This document shows, in pieces, positions 7,453 through 16,003 of a DNA stretch of 35,903 nucleotides (positions are counted from its first letter, which is position 1; every line of letters begins with the position of its first letter). The notes beneath the pieces were generated by a model that was not told where the DNA came from, searched no databases, and was given only the letters and a program-made list of their open reading frames with translations. Made by a program: the position numbers and the translations under genes. This DNA is from an uncultured Chloroflexota bacterium (GTDB lineage: Bacteria > Chloroflexota > Anaerolineae > Anaerolineales > Villigracilaceae). The stretch is taken from assembly GCA_903914955.1 (NCBI GenBank), contig CAIWRB010000304.1, forward strand, positions 1-35,903, in the 5' to 3' direction.

Positions 7453-8890
7453 GAATTCGGTAAAAACGCTGGGCGACCCGAACTGCCCGCACTGTGGAGG
7501 GGTTGGTTATGTGCGCATGGATCTGCCGCTCGGACATGAAAGATTTGGCAAGTTGGAATCGTGCCTCTGCCGCGCGAAGGATGTGGCGCAGGGCGCGCGC
7601 AGTCGTTTATTCGCCTTAAGCAATTTAGATCGGTTAAGCCATTTATCTTTTGAAAATTTTATTCCTTCAGGAAATAAAAAAGCGAAGTTCATGACTCCGC
7701 AGGAAACGGAAAGCCTGCATGAAGCGTACGAAATTTCTGAAAGTTTTGCGCAATTACAAACTGGCTGGCTTTTGCTTGAAGGAGGATACGGCTGTGGAAA
7801 GACTCACCTGGCGGCGGCAATTGCAAACCATTCGGTCAACCATGGAATTCCGACCTTGTTTATCACCGTACCTGATCTGCTCGATTCGCTGCGTTTCGCG
7901 TATGCCGATCCTGAGACAACTTTTGAACAGCGCTTCGAAGAAATACGTAACGCAAATTTGTTGATCATGGATGATTTCGGCACGCAGAACGCCACGGGCT
8001 GGGCGCAGGAAAAATTGTTTCAGATCATTAATTATCGTTACACCAACAAACTGCCGACGGTCATCACCACTAATTTAATGCTCGATCAAATCGAAGGGCG
8101 CATTCGCTCGCGTTTACAGGACGATGGATTTGTAAACCATATCAAGATCAAGGCGCCCGATTATCGTAGACCCGAAGAGACAAGCAATCCTGGTCTCTCG
8201 ATGCTTTCATGGCCTGATATTGCGGAAATGACTTTCGAAAGCTTTGAGCCCAGGGATAATGACCTGGGAAAAGAAATTGTTACAACGGTTGTAACAGAGA
8301 AAGAAACAGGTTATCGAAGCCGTACGAAAGAGAGAGTTGTCACCAAGAAAACCGTTACACAAAATGATATCAAGACTCTGCACGCGGCATTCAACGCTGC
8401 AATTAATTTTGTAAAAGACCCAAAAGGCTGGCTTATATTTTTAGGCGAATCATATTGTGGAAAAACCCATTTAGCGGCAGCGATTGGGCATGACCGCATT
8501 ATTTACGGCGGGCAAGCCATACTTATTGATGTATCTTCGCTGCTGGATTATCTAAAAGAAACATTCACTAAAGATTCTGACGTTACATTCAATCGGCGCA
8601 TCCACGAGATCCGCACGACACCCTTATTAATATTGGATGACATCAAGGAAAGTCAAAAAAATTCGGTTTGGACAGAAGATAAATTACACAGTATTTTAAA
8701 TTATCGATATCACTCGCATTTGCCAACCGTATTAACTTCTTCGATGGATACAAATACATTTGCAATAAGCTATCCAAGTTTATGGCAAAAATTACTTGAT
8801 ACATCACGATGTAAAATACTGGTGATCGATATGCCGCCATATCGCCGTGAAACGAAGGCAGGCAAAGCGAATCCGCACAAGAAGAAATAA
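7367..8890 (+). CDS. DnaC/DnaI-like helicase loader with two tandem AAA+ modules
   Basis: The 507-residue protein contains two copies of the DnaC/IstB-type ATPase; typical DnaC or DnaI has one and about 250-310 residues. A putative zinc site (C40, C43, C66, C68) precedes module 1, which has Walker A GGYGCGKT (139-146), Walker B LLIMDD (198-203), sensor-1 TTN (234-236) and the arginine-rich RIRSR (245-249). Module 2 has Walker A GESYCGKT (360-367) and Walker B LLILDD (420-425), but TSS replaces the sensor and no arginine is found at the RIRSR position (sequence YPSLWQKLLD). Module 2 may therefore bind ATP without completing a neighbour's site. The start at 7367 has AAGGGAAAG before it and overlaps the DnaD-domain gene; an ATG at 7400 is an alternative. 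It probably loads DnaB. Confidence 0.88.
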   Translation: MKEKINKTLSKMQNDTPTATSPNSSTEIENSVKTLGDPNCPHCGGVGYVRMDLPLGHERFGKLESCLCRAKDVAQGARSRLFALSNLDRLSHLSFENFIPSGNKKAKFMTPQETESLHEAYEISESFAQLQTGWLLLEGGYGCGKTHLAAAIANHSVNHGIPTLFITVPDLLDSLRFAYADPETTFEQRFEEIRNANLLIMDDFGTQNATGWAQEKLFQIINYRYTNKLPTVITTNLMLDQIEGRIRSRLQDDGFVNHIKIKAPDYRRPEETSNPGLSMLSWPDIAEMTFESFEPRDNDLGKEIVTTVVTEKETGYRSRTKERVVTKKTVTQNDIKTLHAAFNAAINFVKDPKGWLIFLGESYCGKTHLAAAIGHDRIIYGGQAILIDVSSLLDYLKETFTKDSDVTFNRRIHEIRTTPLLILDDIKESQKNSVWTEDKLHSILNYRYHSHLPTVLTSSMDTNTFAISYPSLWQKLLDTSRCKILVIDMPPYRRETKAGKANPHKKK

Positions 8891-8908
8891 CTCATAAAGG
8901 GTCAATTA

Positions 8909-8934
8909 ATATTTATTAATAATATGATAAATAT
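8909..8934. promoter_or_regulatory. Inverted repeat, candidate operator for the iron permease gene
   Basis: ATATTTAT (8909-8916) and ATAAATAT (8927-8934) are perfect inverted repeats separated by 10 bp. They end one base before the -35 box at 8936. The AT-rich dyad could be bound by a metal regulator of Fur or DtxR type, but it does not match a known consensus well enough to name one. Confidence 0.4.
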
Positions 8935-8935
8935 C

Positions 8936-8964
8936 TTGTCAACCTTTCCCCTCAATGATACAAT
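8936..8964 (+). promoter_or_regulatory. Sigma-70-type promoter for the iron permease unit
   Basis: TTGTCA (8936-8941) and TACAAT (8959-8964) are separated by exactly 17 bp, five of six matches each to the consensus. Transcription would start near 8970-8972, directly before a hairpin with a T-run. Confidence 0.65.
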
Positions 8965-8974
8965 TTTTAAAATG

Positions 8975-9003
8975 AACAGCCGGCGCAAAAGGCTGTTTTT
9001 TTA
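8975..9003 (+). terminator. Rho-independent terminator or leader attenuator
   Basis: AACAGCC (8975-8981) pairs with GGCTGTT (8991-8997) around a 9-base loop, and T's run on to 9003. It would end transcription coming from dnaB-dnaD-dnaC, but also lies within the first 30 nt of RNA made from the promoter at 8936-8964. Confidence 0.75.
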
Positions 9004-9027
9004 ATCCCAAGTTTTTCGTGAGGTACC

Positions 9028-9852
9028 ATGGTCCCCTCTTATCTACTGTCTCTGCGCGAAGGATTGGAAGCAGCGCTCATCATTGGAATTTTATTGGGCG
9101 CGCTTCGTAAGATCCAGCGTGTAGATCTGTTTTTATCCTTATGGCTCGGAGTCCTGAGCGCAGTTGGTGTCAGTGTTTTGGCCGCCGTACTTCTTACTGT
9201 TTTTGGCTTGAACCTTGAAGGCAATGTTGAAAAAATTTATGAAGGGTTTACCATGTTCCTCGCGGCAGGTATTCTTACCTGGATGATCTTCTGGATGAGC
9301 CGCCAGGCAAGTAACCTCAAAGGCGAACTGGAAGATGGCGTGATCAAGGCCGCCGCACACTACGCGTCAGGGAAACGCGCCATGTTTTGGATGGTATTTA
9401 TTGCAGTTGTACGTGAAGGCGTGGAGCTTGCTCTTTTTCTAACCGCTGCATTCTTCGCGGGCAATAACGGCCAGGTCGGTTCAAATACCATTCAAGCGCT
9501 GTCAGGTGCATTGCTCGGTATTAGCACCGCGATTTTGTTCGGTTGGTCATTGCTTGCCAGCACGGTCCGCCTTGACCTGCGCCGCTTCTTTCAGGTCACG
9601 GGGTTATTGTTAATCCTCTTCGCTGCGGGTCTCGTGGCGCACGGCATTCATGAATTCAATGAGATCGGTTGGATCCCGGCCATCATCGAAAATATTTGGG
9701 ATGTAAACGCGTTCATTGATGAAAATTCTATTACGGGTGAGCTGCTCAAAACGCTTTTCGGTTACAACGGCAATCCTGCCCTGACAGAAATGATCGGATA
9801 CTTTGGATATCTCATCGTCGTTCCGATATTATTTCGCCGCAAAGTTAAGTAA
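9028..9852 (+). CDS. FTR1-family high-affinity iron permease
   Basis: The 274-residue polytopic membrane protein has the two iron-binding REGxE motifs of the FTR1/EfeU family: REGLE at 10-14 in the first helix and REGVE at 129-133 in the fourth. Seven hydrophobic segments can be counted, as in EfeU. These permeases move iron across the cytoplasmic membrane, often with EfeO and EfeB partners, neither of which is nearby. GAGG lies 6 bases before the ATG. The gene has its own promoter and a candidate operator upstream, and the next gene follows after 27 bp. Substrate iron is family knowledge; it has not been shown here. Confidence 0.9.
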   Translation: MVPSYLLSLREGLEAALIIGILLGALRKIQRVDLFLSLWLGVLSAVGVSVLAAVLLTVFGLNLEGNVEKIYEGFTMFLAAGILTWMIFWMSRQASNLKGELEDGVIKAAAHYASGKRAMFWMVFIAVVREGVELALFLTAAFFAGNNGQVGSNTIQALSGALLGISTAILFGWSLLASTVRLDLRRFFQVTGLLLILFAAGLVAHGIHEFNEIGWIPAIIENIWDVNAFIDENSITGELLKTLFGYNGNPALTEMIGYFGYLIVVPILFRRKVK

Positions 9853-9879
9853 TCAACACTCGCAGGTTATACTAAGAAG

Positions 9880-10896
9880 ATGAATACTCTTCCAATTCCT
9901 TCTTTTTTTGACTCGTCCCGCGTCGGTGAAATCTGGAAAGTGGATTACGCCGCCCGTGCAGATCAAGCACGCGACTGGGCACATCAACAAAATCTTGCGG
10001 CTGCTTCCGTTTCGAAGGATAGAATCTACCTTTTGCTCGTTGACGTTCAAAATACGTTCTGCATCCCCAACTTTGAACTCTTTGTCGGCGCCTGCAGTGG
10101 ATATGGCGCAGTGGATGATAACATCCGCGTGTGTGAATTTATTTATCGTAACCTGGGGAATATCTCGCACATCACTGCCACAATGGACACGCATCTTTCC
10201 CAGCAAATTTTTCACCCAATTTTTTTTGTGGATAAGAATGGAAATCATCCCGCTCCGTATACTGATATTCATGTCGAAGAACTGCGCGAAAGCAAATGGA
10301 TTTTCAATCCTGCGCTCGCTCCAAATTATCAGATCGCACCCGAATACGGACAGCACATGATGATCCATTATGCCGAAGAACTGGAACGCAAAGGCAAATA
10401 TGCGCTGACCATCTGGCCGTATCACGCCATGCTCGGCGGCATCGGTCACGCACTTGTGCCCTCTATTGAGGAAGCTATTTTTTTTCACTCAATTGCAAGA
10501 CTCGCTCAGCCTGATTTTGAGATCAAAGGTGATAAACCCTTCACAGAAAATTATTCAATCCTTGGGCCCGAAGTGTTGACAGGCCCGATGGGCGAGACTC
10601 TTGGTGTTCGTAATCCAAAATTTATTCAGCAATTACAGAATGTGGATAGATTTTATATCGCGGGACAGGCCAAGAGTCACTGTGTAGCGTGGACAGTTTC
10701 AGATTTGCTTGATGATATTCAAGCCACCGATACTGACCTTGCGAAAAAAGTTTATCTGCTCGAAGACTGCTCATCGCCTGTGGTCGTGCCTGGGGTGGTG
10801 GATCATACCGACGCGGCGAATGAAGCATATGTCCGCTTTGCGAATTCAGGGATGAAGATCGTCAGATCGATGGATGATATTAATTTCCCAGACTAA
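9880..10896 (+). CDS. Isochorismatase/nicotinamidase-superfamily cysteine hydrolase
   Basis: The 338-residue protein has the alpha/beta cysteine-hydrolase fold. The probable catalytic triad is D55 (LLLVDVQNTF), K216 (IKGDKPFTENYSIL, the equivalent of the KGxxxxxDSYSAF motif) and C268 (AGQAKSHCVAWT). The WPYHAMLGG segment parallels the WPxHC motif of nicotinamidases. It is much longer than usual (180-220 residues), with an N-terminal extension of about 45 residues and an insertion near 105-175. The nicotinate phosphoribosyltransferase gene follows after 11 bp, so conversion of nicotinamide to nicotinate is a sensible guess. Substrate specificity is not proven. Confidence 0.82.
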   Translation: MNTLPIPSFFDSSRVGEIWKVDYAARADQARDWAHQQNLAAASVSKDRIYLLLVDVQNTFCIPNFELFVGACSGYGAVDDNIRVCEFIYRNLGNISHITATMDTHLSQQIFHPIFFVDKNGNHPAPYTDIHVEELRESKWIFNPALAPNYQIAPEYGQHMMIHYAEELERKGKYALTIWPYHAMLGGIGHALVPSIEEAIFFHSIARLAQPDFEIKGDKPFTENYSILGPEVLTGPMGETLGVRNPKFIQQLQNVDRFYIAGQAKSHCVAWTVSDLLDDIQATDTDLAKKVYLLEDCSSPVVVPGVVDHTDAANEAYVRFANSGMKIVRSMDDINFPD

Positions 10897-10907
10897 AGGA
10901 TAAAAGA

Positions 10908-12254
10908 ATGTCCACTTTTGATGGCAAACGCCTAACAAACGAAACTTTTAAATTAGATGTTGAACGCATGCGCCTTGGCTGGTATTCGGATAAATATTTC
11001 GAGAATATCAACCGCATGTTGATAGCGCTCTCCAAAGAGGGATATTCTTATAATGGAAAATTTCATAATCTGCCTGCAGGTATTTCAGCGGAGAATATTT
11101 CCGTGGGTGATATTGAAGTGGAAATGCAATGGTTTACGCGCCGCCCGGGAACGACGGTAATCGTTGGTGTGGACAAAGCGCTGGAGATGATCCGCCATTG
11201 TGCGGGATATTGGGACAATGAGCGCTTCATCGAAACCGCAAATGAATTGGAAGTTTGGGCTGTGCAGGACGGGGATATCACTGAGTCGTCGGACGGCAAT
11301 CCGATGAATGTTCAACCCGTCATCAAAGTGCGTGGACGGTACCGTGATCTTGCTTTGCTTGAAACTCCCACCTTGGGAATCTTAACTCGCTCAAGCCGTG
11401 TGGCAACCAATGTGTATGAAACTTTAACCGCTGCGCGCGGCAAGCCAGTTTTGTTTTTCCCCGCTCGTTTTGATCTGCACGAAGTCCAGGCTTCGGATGG
11501 ATATGCCTACAATATCGCTGTGCAGAGATTCAACATGGATTATTCCCAAAAATTGGGACCCTTTGTTTCGACCGATGCGCAGGGAGATTGGTGGGGCGGC
11601 GCTGGCGGTGGGACGGTGGCTCACGCCGCGATTGCATCCTTCCTTGGTGACACTGCCGAGGCGATGATGGAGTTCTCGCGGATCTTGCCCGCGCCTATTC
11701 CACGCATCGCGTTGGTGGATTTCAATAATGATTCTGTCCGCGATACATTGCGGGTGCTGAACGCCATGTTTATAAAGTATCGTGAATTGGTAAATGCTGG
11801 CAATAAGGAAGAAGCGGAAAAATATAAATTATATGGCGTGCGTTTGGATACCAGCGGAACGCTGCGCGATGTATCCGTTCTGCCTCTTGGCGACCCAAGC
11901 TTGGACTTGGGTGTGAATCCACGACTGGTGTTTAACATTCGTCAGGCGTTGGATTCTGCATCAGAAAACTGGAGCCTGCCAGAGGTTTGGCAGAAAACAG
12001 CGCGCGAATATTGTCGCAATGTGAAGATCGTTGTCTCAGGTGGATTCAATCCAGAAAAAATCCGAAAATTCGAAAAACTGGGAGTCCCTGCGGATATTTA
12101 TGCGGTCGGTTCGTATCTGTTCATCAACAATGGTACAACTGCATCAGATTTTACGGCTGATGTTGTGCGCGTCAAAATTCATGGCGAGTGGTTGGATATG
12201 TCGAAGGTGGGGCGCAGGCCGCGCGAGAATGCGAATATGAAAAGAGCTTGGTAG
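10908..12254 (+). CDS. pncB: Nicotinate phosphoribosyltransferase
   Basis: The 448-residue product matches the nicotinate phosphoribosyltransferase family: early DVERMRLGWYSDKYF, the substrate/PRPP region around residues 175-215 (TRSSRVATNVYETLTAARG, FFPARFDLHEVQASDGYAY), VDFNNDSVRDTLRVLNAM, the phosphate-binding GVRLDTSGTLRDVSV and VVSGGFNPEKIRKFEKLG. The enzyme makes nicotinate mononucleotide from nicotinate and PRPP, the committed step of the Preiss-Handler route to NAD. AAAGGA lies 7 bases before the ATG. The preceding gene probably supplies nicotinate from nicotinamide. The reading frame is complete and ends convergent to pstB, 41 bp away. Confidence 0.9.
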   Translation: MSTFDGKRLTNETFKLDVERMRLGWYSDKYFENINRMLIALSKEGYSYNGKFHNLPAGISAENISVGDIEVEMQWFTRRPGTTVIVGVDKALEMIRHCAGYWDNERFIETANELEVWAVQDGDITESSDGNPMNVQPVIKVRGRYRDLALLETPTLGILTRSSRVATNVYETLTAARGKPVLFFPARFDLHEVQASDGYAYNIAVQRFNMDYSQKLGPFVSTDAQGDWWGGAGGGTVAHAAIASFLGDTAEAMMEFSRILPAPIPRIALVDFNNDSVRDTLRVLNAMFIKYRELVNAGNKEEAEKYKLYGVRLDTSGTLRDVSVLPLGDPSLDLGVNPRLVFNIRQALDSASENWSLPEVWQKTAREYCRNVKIVVSGGFNPEKIRKFEKLGVPADIYAVGSYLFINNGTTASDFTADVVRVKIHGEWLDMSKVGRRPRENANMKRAW

Positions 12255-12264
12255 CTTTGATCAA

Positions 12265-12299
12265 GGACCGCGCGGATTGAAGTCCGCAGTCCGAGTTAA
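12265..12299. repeat. Short dispersed hairpin repeat, copy 1
   Basis: GACCGC, then GCGGA-TTGAAG-TCCGC, then AGTCCG and TTAA. A similar arrangement occurs at 16779-16807, also directly behind a pstB gene. Together they look like copies of a REP-like intergenic repeat. No T-run follows, so it is not a typical terminator. Confidence 0.35.
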
Positions 12300-13054
12300 C
12301 CAAACCTGCCCATGACGTAATCTTCGGTTTTCTTCTGCTTGGGATTCGTGAACAGGCTTTTTCCATCACCATATTCAATGAGTTCACCAGTCAAAAAGAA
12401 CGCGGCGTGATCGGCGGTGCGCGCAGCTTGTTGAACAGAATGCGGCACAAGAATAATCGTGTACTCTTTTTTTAATTCAAAAAGCGCGGCTTCCACTTTG
12501 CCAGTTGAGATTGGGTCGAGGCCAGAGGTGGGTTCATCCAGTAGAATTACTTGAGGCTGCAAAGCGATCACACGCGCGAGACAAACGCGCTGTTGTTGCC
12601 CGCCTGATAATTCGATGGCGGATTCATCCAAACGATCTTTTACTTCATCCCAAATCGCAGATAGTTTTAAACTTCGTTCAACGGCTTCATCCAATTTGGA
12701 TTTTCGCTTTTCCCCCGCCAGCTCCAGTCCATAAATAATATTTTCGCGAATGCTCATCGGCAGGGTGACAGGCCGTGCGAAGACCATGCCCACTCTGCGC
12801 CGCAGAGCGATGACATCTGTCTTTGGGTCGAGAATATTTTCACCATCGATCAGGATGCGCCCCGAGCTGGCTTTGATCTCGGTCAGATCATTCAGGCGAT
12901 TAAGACAGCGCAGCAATGTGGATTTCCCGCCGCCCGCTGGACCGAATAAAACTGTCACAGCGTTCTGAGGAATTCCCATGCTGACGTTCCGCAATGACTC
13001 GGTGCCGTCGGAATATTGGAGCGATAAGTTTTCTATGATTATTTTATCTACCAT
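12296..13054 (-). CDS. pstB: Phosphate ABC transporter ATP-binding protein PstB (first operon, divergent)
   Basis: This 252-residue ATPase is clearly PstB by overall sequence ([30 protein letters not shown], ending MGRFG). Walker A is GPAGGGKST (38-46), signature LSGGQ (149-153), Walker B VILLDE (169-174) and the switch histidine is H205. Two oddities stand out: the Q-loop glutamine is replaced by alanine (GMVFARPVTLP, A93, where PstB has FQKPNPFP), and VPHS replaces VTHN at the H-loop. The Q-loop couples ATP hydrolysis to the permease, so coupling may differ. It overlaps pstA by 7 bp and closes the pstS-pstC-pstA-pstB unit. Confidence 0.92.
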   Translation of the reverse strand: MVDKIIIENLSLQYSDGTESLRNVSMGIPQNAVTVLFGPAGGGKSTLLRCLNRLNDLTEIKASSGRILIDGENILDPKTDVIALRRRVGMVFARPVTLPMSIRENIIYGLELAGEKRKSKLDEAVERSLKLSAIWDEVKDRLDESAIELSGGQQQRVCLARVIALQPQVILLDEPTSGLDPISTGKVEAALFELKKEYTIILVPHSVQQAARTADHAAFFLTGELIEYGDGKSLFTNPKQKKTEDYVMGRFG

Positions 13055-13911
13055 TGTCTTTTTGCTCTCGCACGCGAACGGATGACCGTTGCAATAACAT
13101 TCATGGTTAATACAAAAACCAGCAATACAAGCGCTGTCCCATATTGAATTTGGATCGGCATTTCAGGCACTTGTGTCGAAATGACAAACAAGTGATACGG
13201 CAAAGCCATGGTCGCATCAAATGGTGAGTGTGGAAGTTGTGGAAGGAAAAACGCGGCACCTGTGAATAATATCGGAGCGGTCTCGCCTGCGGCGCGTTCC
13301 AATCCAAGGATGATGCCTGTGAGAATGCCTGGCAGGGCTTCCTTCAAAATGATGCGGCTGATCGTTTGCCAGCGTGTCGCACCGAGGGAAATGCTCACGG
13401 TGCGGAAGGCTTGTGGAACGGCGCGCAATGCTTCTTCGGACGTGCTGATGATGACAGGCAGGGTCATGATCGAAAGTGTGAGCGAAGCCGCAAGAATGGA
13501 AGTTCCAAATTTTAGGAATAACACGAACAACCCCAAACCGAACAATCCATAGACTACCGAAGGAATGCCCGCGAGGTTAATAATTGCAAGACGGATGAGT
13601 CTGGTCAACTGGTTATCGCGCGCATATTCAGAAAGATAAATGGCGGCGGCAATTCCCAACGGGACGGAGAAAAGTGCAGTCCCAAGGGTCAGGTAAAGCG
13701 TGCCGATGATAGCGGGCAGAATTCCGCCGGCCCGCATTCCGTCATGCGGAAAGCCCGAAAGGAATTCCAATGAAATGGCTGATCCGCCTTTCACAAGAAT
13801 GAAGGCCACCGTACCAATGATTGGCAGGACGGTAACGAGCGCCATTAGTGTGATGGCGATAAATCCAAGTCGTTGGACTATGTGACGGTTTTGATCGAAT
13901 AGTTTCATCAT
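13048..13911 (-). CDS. pstA: Phosphate ABC transporter permease PstA (first operon)
   Basis: A 287-residue inner-membrane protein of normal PstA size with six predicted hydrophobic segments. The permease coupling (EAA) loop is present as RAVPQAFRTVSISLGATRWQTI, followed by LPGILTGIILGLERAAGETAPILF, diagnostic of PstA. It pairs with PstC to form the phosphate channel. The start at 13911 is the first of two adjacent ATGs; the ribosome site is weak. It lies 70 bp behind pstC and overlaps pstB. Confidence 0.95.
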   Translation of the reverse strand: MMKLFDQNRHIVQRLGFIAITLMALVTVLPIIGTVAFILVKGGSAISLEFLSGFPHDGMRAGGILPAIIGTLYLTLGTALFSVPLGIAAAIYLSEYARDNQLTRLIRLAIINLAGIPSVVYGLFGLGLFVLFLKFGTSILAASLTLSIMTLPVIISTSEEALRAVPQAFRTVSISLGATRWQTISRIILKEALPGILTGIILGLERAAGETAPILFTGAAFFLPQLPHSPFDATMALPYHLFVISTQVPEMPIQIQYGTALVLLVFVLTMNVIATVIRSRARAKRQW

Positions 13912-13981
13912 TGTGTTTTATATAATCTGGTGGTTGAATAGGGCGAATGTACTTTTGCCTGTATCGAATCCACAATCATAG

Positions 13982-14878
13982 TTATGATAATATTCTTTCC
14001 GCTCTCTTCTTGGCGCGGAATACAACAGAGGATGCGATAACGTTCACGATCAAAGAGATGATGAACAGAACCATCCCGATGAAGAACAAGACATGATAAT
14101 GGGTGCTGCCATTTGCAACTTCACCCATTTCTGCGGCGATGGTGGCGGTCATCGTGCGGACGGGGGCGAAGAGACTGCCAAGTCCAGTCGCGAGAACCGG
14201 AGCATTGCCAGTTACCATCATGACGGTCATCGTCTCGCCGATGGCGCGTCCCACGCCGAGCATGACAGCGGTCAATACGCCTGACTTCGCGGCGGGTAAT
14301 GTCACACGCCAGATCGTTTGCCAGCGAGTTGCGCCTAACGCCCAGGCCCCTTCGCGATAGGCGCGCGGAACTGAGTCCAGCGCATCTTCGGCCACCGATA
14401 CCACGGTCGGAACTGCGATCCCTCCCAGAAGGAGAGACCCTGTAAATGCTGTCAGACCAGTTGGCAGATTAAGAAAGACGCGTAGAAATGGGGCGAGCAC
14501 CAGAATCCCAAGAAATCCCAATACAACGGAGGGAAGTCCGCCAAGTAATTCCACCAGCGGTTTTAAAATTTCACGCATCCAGCGCGGAGCGACCTCGGAG
14601 ATATAAACTGCTGTGCCGATCCCAAACGGAACTGCGATGAGCGCCGCGCCGAGCGTTACGATCAACGAACCGCTGATGAGCGGCAGGATGCCGAAATAGC
14701 TTTCAATCGGATACCAGCGAAAATTGAGAAGTGAGGATACATCGACTTCGCCGAGCGCGGGCAAGCCTTCGCGTAAAAGAAAGAAAAAGATAAGCGCAAC
14801 AAATAAGATGGCTGAATAACCAGAAGATTGAATCAATCTGGTGATAATGAATTCACGCCAGGATAAAGATTTTTCCAT
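13982..14878 (-). CDS. pstC: Phosphate ABC transporter permease PstC (first operon)
   Basis: A 298-residue permease with the PstC hallmarks GLPALGEVDVSSLLNFRWYP, ELLGGLPSVVLGFLGILVL, the coupling loop SVPRAYREGAWALGATRWQTIW and VMLGVGRAIGETMTVMMVTG. I chose the ATG at 14878 (MEKSLSWREF) because GGAGA stands 5 bases in front of it; a longer frame to 14920 adds a basic stretch with no support. PstC and PstA form the membrane channel of the phosphate importer. The gap to the upstream pstS gene is 54 bp. Confidence 0.94.
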   Translation of the reverse strand: MEKSLSWREFIITRLIQSSGYSAILFVALIFFFLLREGLPALGEVDVSSLLNFRWYPIESYFGILPLISGSLIVTLGAALIAVPFGIGTAVYISEVAPRWMREILKPLVELLGGLPSVVLGFLGILVLAPFLRVFLNLPTGLTAFTGSLLLGGIAVPTVVSVAEDALDSVPRAYREGAWALGATRWQTIWRVTLPAAKSGVLTAVMLGVGRAIGETMTVMMVTGNAPVLATGLGSLFAPVRTMTATIAAEMGEVANGSTHYHVLFFIGMVLFIISLIVNVIASSVVFRAKKRAERILS

Positions 14879-14932
14879 AATTCTCCATCGTATCATTGCT
14901 TCGGGCTTACGCCGTCGCAATGACTATATTTT

Positions 14933-15808
14933 TTATTTTATCGCAGGCACAAATCCCAGATCCGCGACGATCTGCTGTGCTTCGTCGGAAAGGATCCAAT
15001 CGAGATAATCTTTGATAATGCCAACAGGTGCGCCATTGGTGTACATATAAAGATCGCGCGCGATGGCATAGGATTTATCGTTCACAGTATCAATGGATGG
15101 TAAAACATAAGGTTCGCCAACTTTTTTTGCGATGGCGATCATTTTCAGATCTTTGGGCACATAACCGAGTCCGTCATATCCGATCGCATTCGGGTTATCG
15201 CGCACTTCTGAGATGATCCCTTCCGATGAGGGCAGTAATAACGTGCTTGTTGAAAAAAATGTTTTGTCTTCCTTGTTTCCCAAACGCAAAACAGTTTCCA
15301 AAAAATATACATGCGTGCCTGAATTTGTTTCACGTGACAGCCGTACGATGGGGCGGTCTTCCCCGCCGACCTCATTCCAGTTTTTATATTTACCGCTATA
15401 AATATCCGAGATCTGTTGCAGCGTTAATTCGTTGACAGGATTTTCAGGATTCACGATCACAGCAATCGCATCCCGCGCGATGATGTGTTCAACGGGCGTG
15501 ATCCCATTCGATTGCGCTTCGGATGTTTCTTCATCCTTTATCTTGCGTGACGCGTTGGCGATATCCACTGTGCCATTCACCAGTGCCGCGATTCCCGTCC
15601 CCGACCCGCCGCCTGTTACCGATATGCGCACCTCTGGGTGGTCGCCCTGATATTTCTCCGCCCATGCCAGCGCAAGGTTGACAATGGTATCGGAGCCTTT
15701 GTTCTCAATATAATTCGCGGGCGAATCAGAGCCCGATGAATTGTTGGATTTGCTGCAGGAGGTGAAGATGAAAGATGCAAGAAGGAGGAGGCTGAGGACG
15801 CGTTTCAT
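14933..15808 (-). CDS. pstS: Phosphate-binding lipoprotein PstS (first operon)
   Basis: The 291-residue product has a lipoprotein signal with C18 (FIFTSC), a short Ser/Asn linker, and the type-2 periplasmic binding fold of PstS. The phosphate loop GGGSGTGIAAL and the segments VDIANASRKIKDEE, IYSGKYKNWNEVGG and LSRETNSGTHVYFLE are all typical. It delivers phosphate to PstC/PstA at the outer face of the membrane. There is no ribosome site before the ATG; a perfect TATAAT ends 8 bp upstream, so the mRNA is probably leaderless or nearly so. Unlike the second pstS (21114-22184), no 11-bp phased TT repeats precede it, suggesting different regulation. Confidence 0.94.
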   Translation of the reverse strand: MKRVLSLLLLASFIFTSCSKSNNSSGSDSPANYIENKGSDTIVNLALAWAEKYQGDHPEVRISVTGGGSGTGIAALVNGTVDIANASRKIKDEETSEAQSNGITPVEHIIARDAIAVIVNPENPVNELTLQQISDIYSGKYKNWNEVGGEDRPIVRLSRETNSGTHVYFLETVLRLGNKEDKTFFSTSTLLLPSSEGIISEVRDNPNAIGYDGLGYVPKDLKMIAIAKKVGEPYVLPSIDTVNDKSYAIARDLYMYTNGAPVGIIKDYLDWILSDEAQQIVADLGFVPAIK

Positions 15809-15816
15809 TGGAACGA

Positions 15817-15822
15817 ATTATA
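15817..15822 (-). promoter_or_regulatory. -10 box of the first pst operon (leaderless type)
   Basis: A perfect TATAAT on the minus strand, with TTCATG 17 bp upstream as a poor -35. Only 8 bp separate it from the pstS ATG, so transcription should begin at or within two bases of the start codon. Confidence 0.55.
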
Positions 15823-15950
15823 GCCGAAAGAATTAGTCGCATGAAAAATTGCATCAGCCCCAGATTCACCTAAAGTTGATCCTGTTTCTATGGGCATTTG
15901 CCATCTTCCATCCCGCGCGGAGAGATAGAATTCGTCGCGCTATTTTACAA

Positions 15951-15997
15951 AGCCTTCGGGCTGTTTTTTCATCCTCCATCTTTTTCTTTGATACAAT
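15951..15997 (+). promoter_or_regulatory. Hairpin and -10 region of the solitary pstB
   Basis: AGCC-TTCG-GGCT (15951-15962) with a T-run to 15969 forms a small terminator-like hairpin. TACAAT (15992-15997) follows, 6 bp before the pstB ATG at 16004, with no ribosome site between. This suggests a leaderless transcript insulated from upstream read-through. The rest of 15809-16003 shows nothing else recognisable. Confidence 0.45.
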
Positions 15998-16003
15998 CAC
16001 CCC

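Noticed and set aside
9853-10488. Long open frame antisense to the cysteine hydrolase
   Set aside because: Shadow frame; the plus strand encodes a recognisable hydrolase with catalytic residues.
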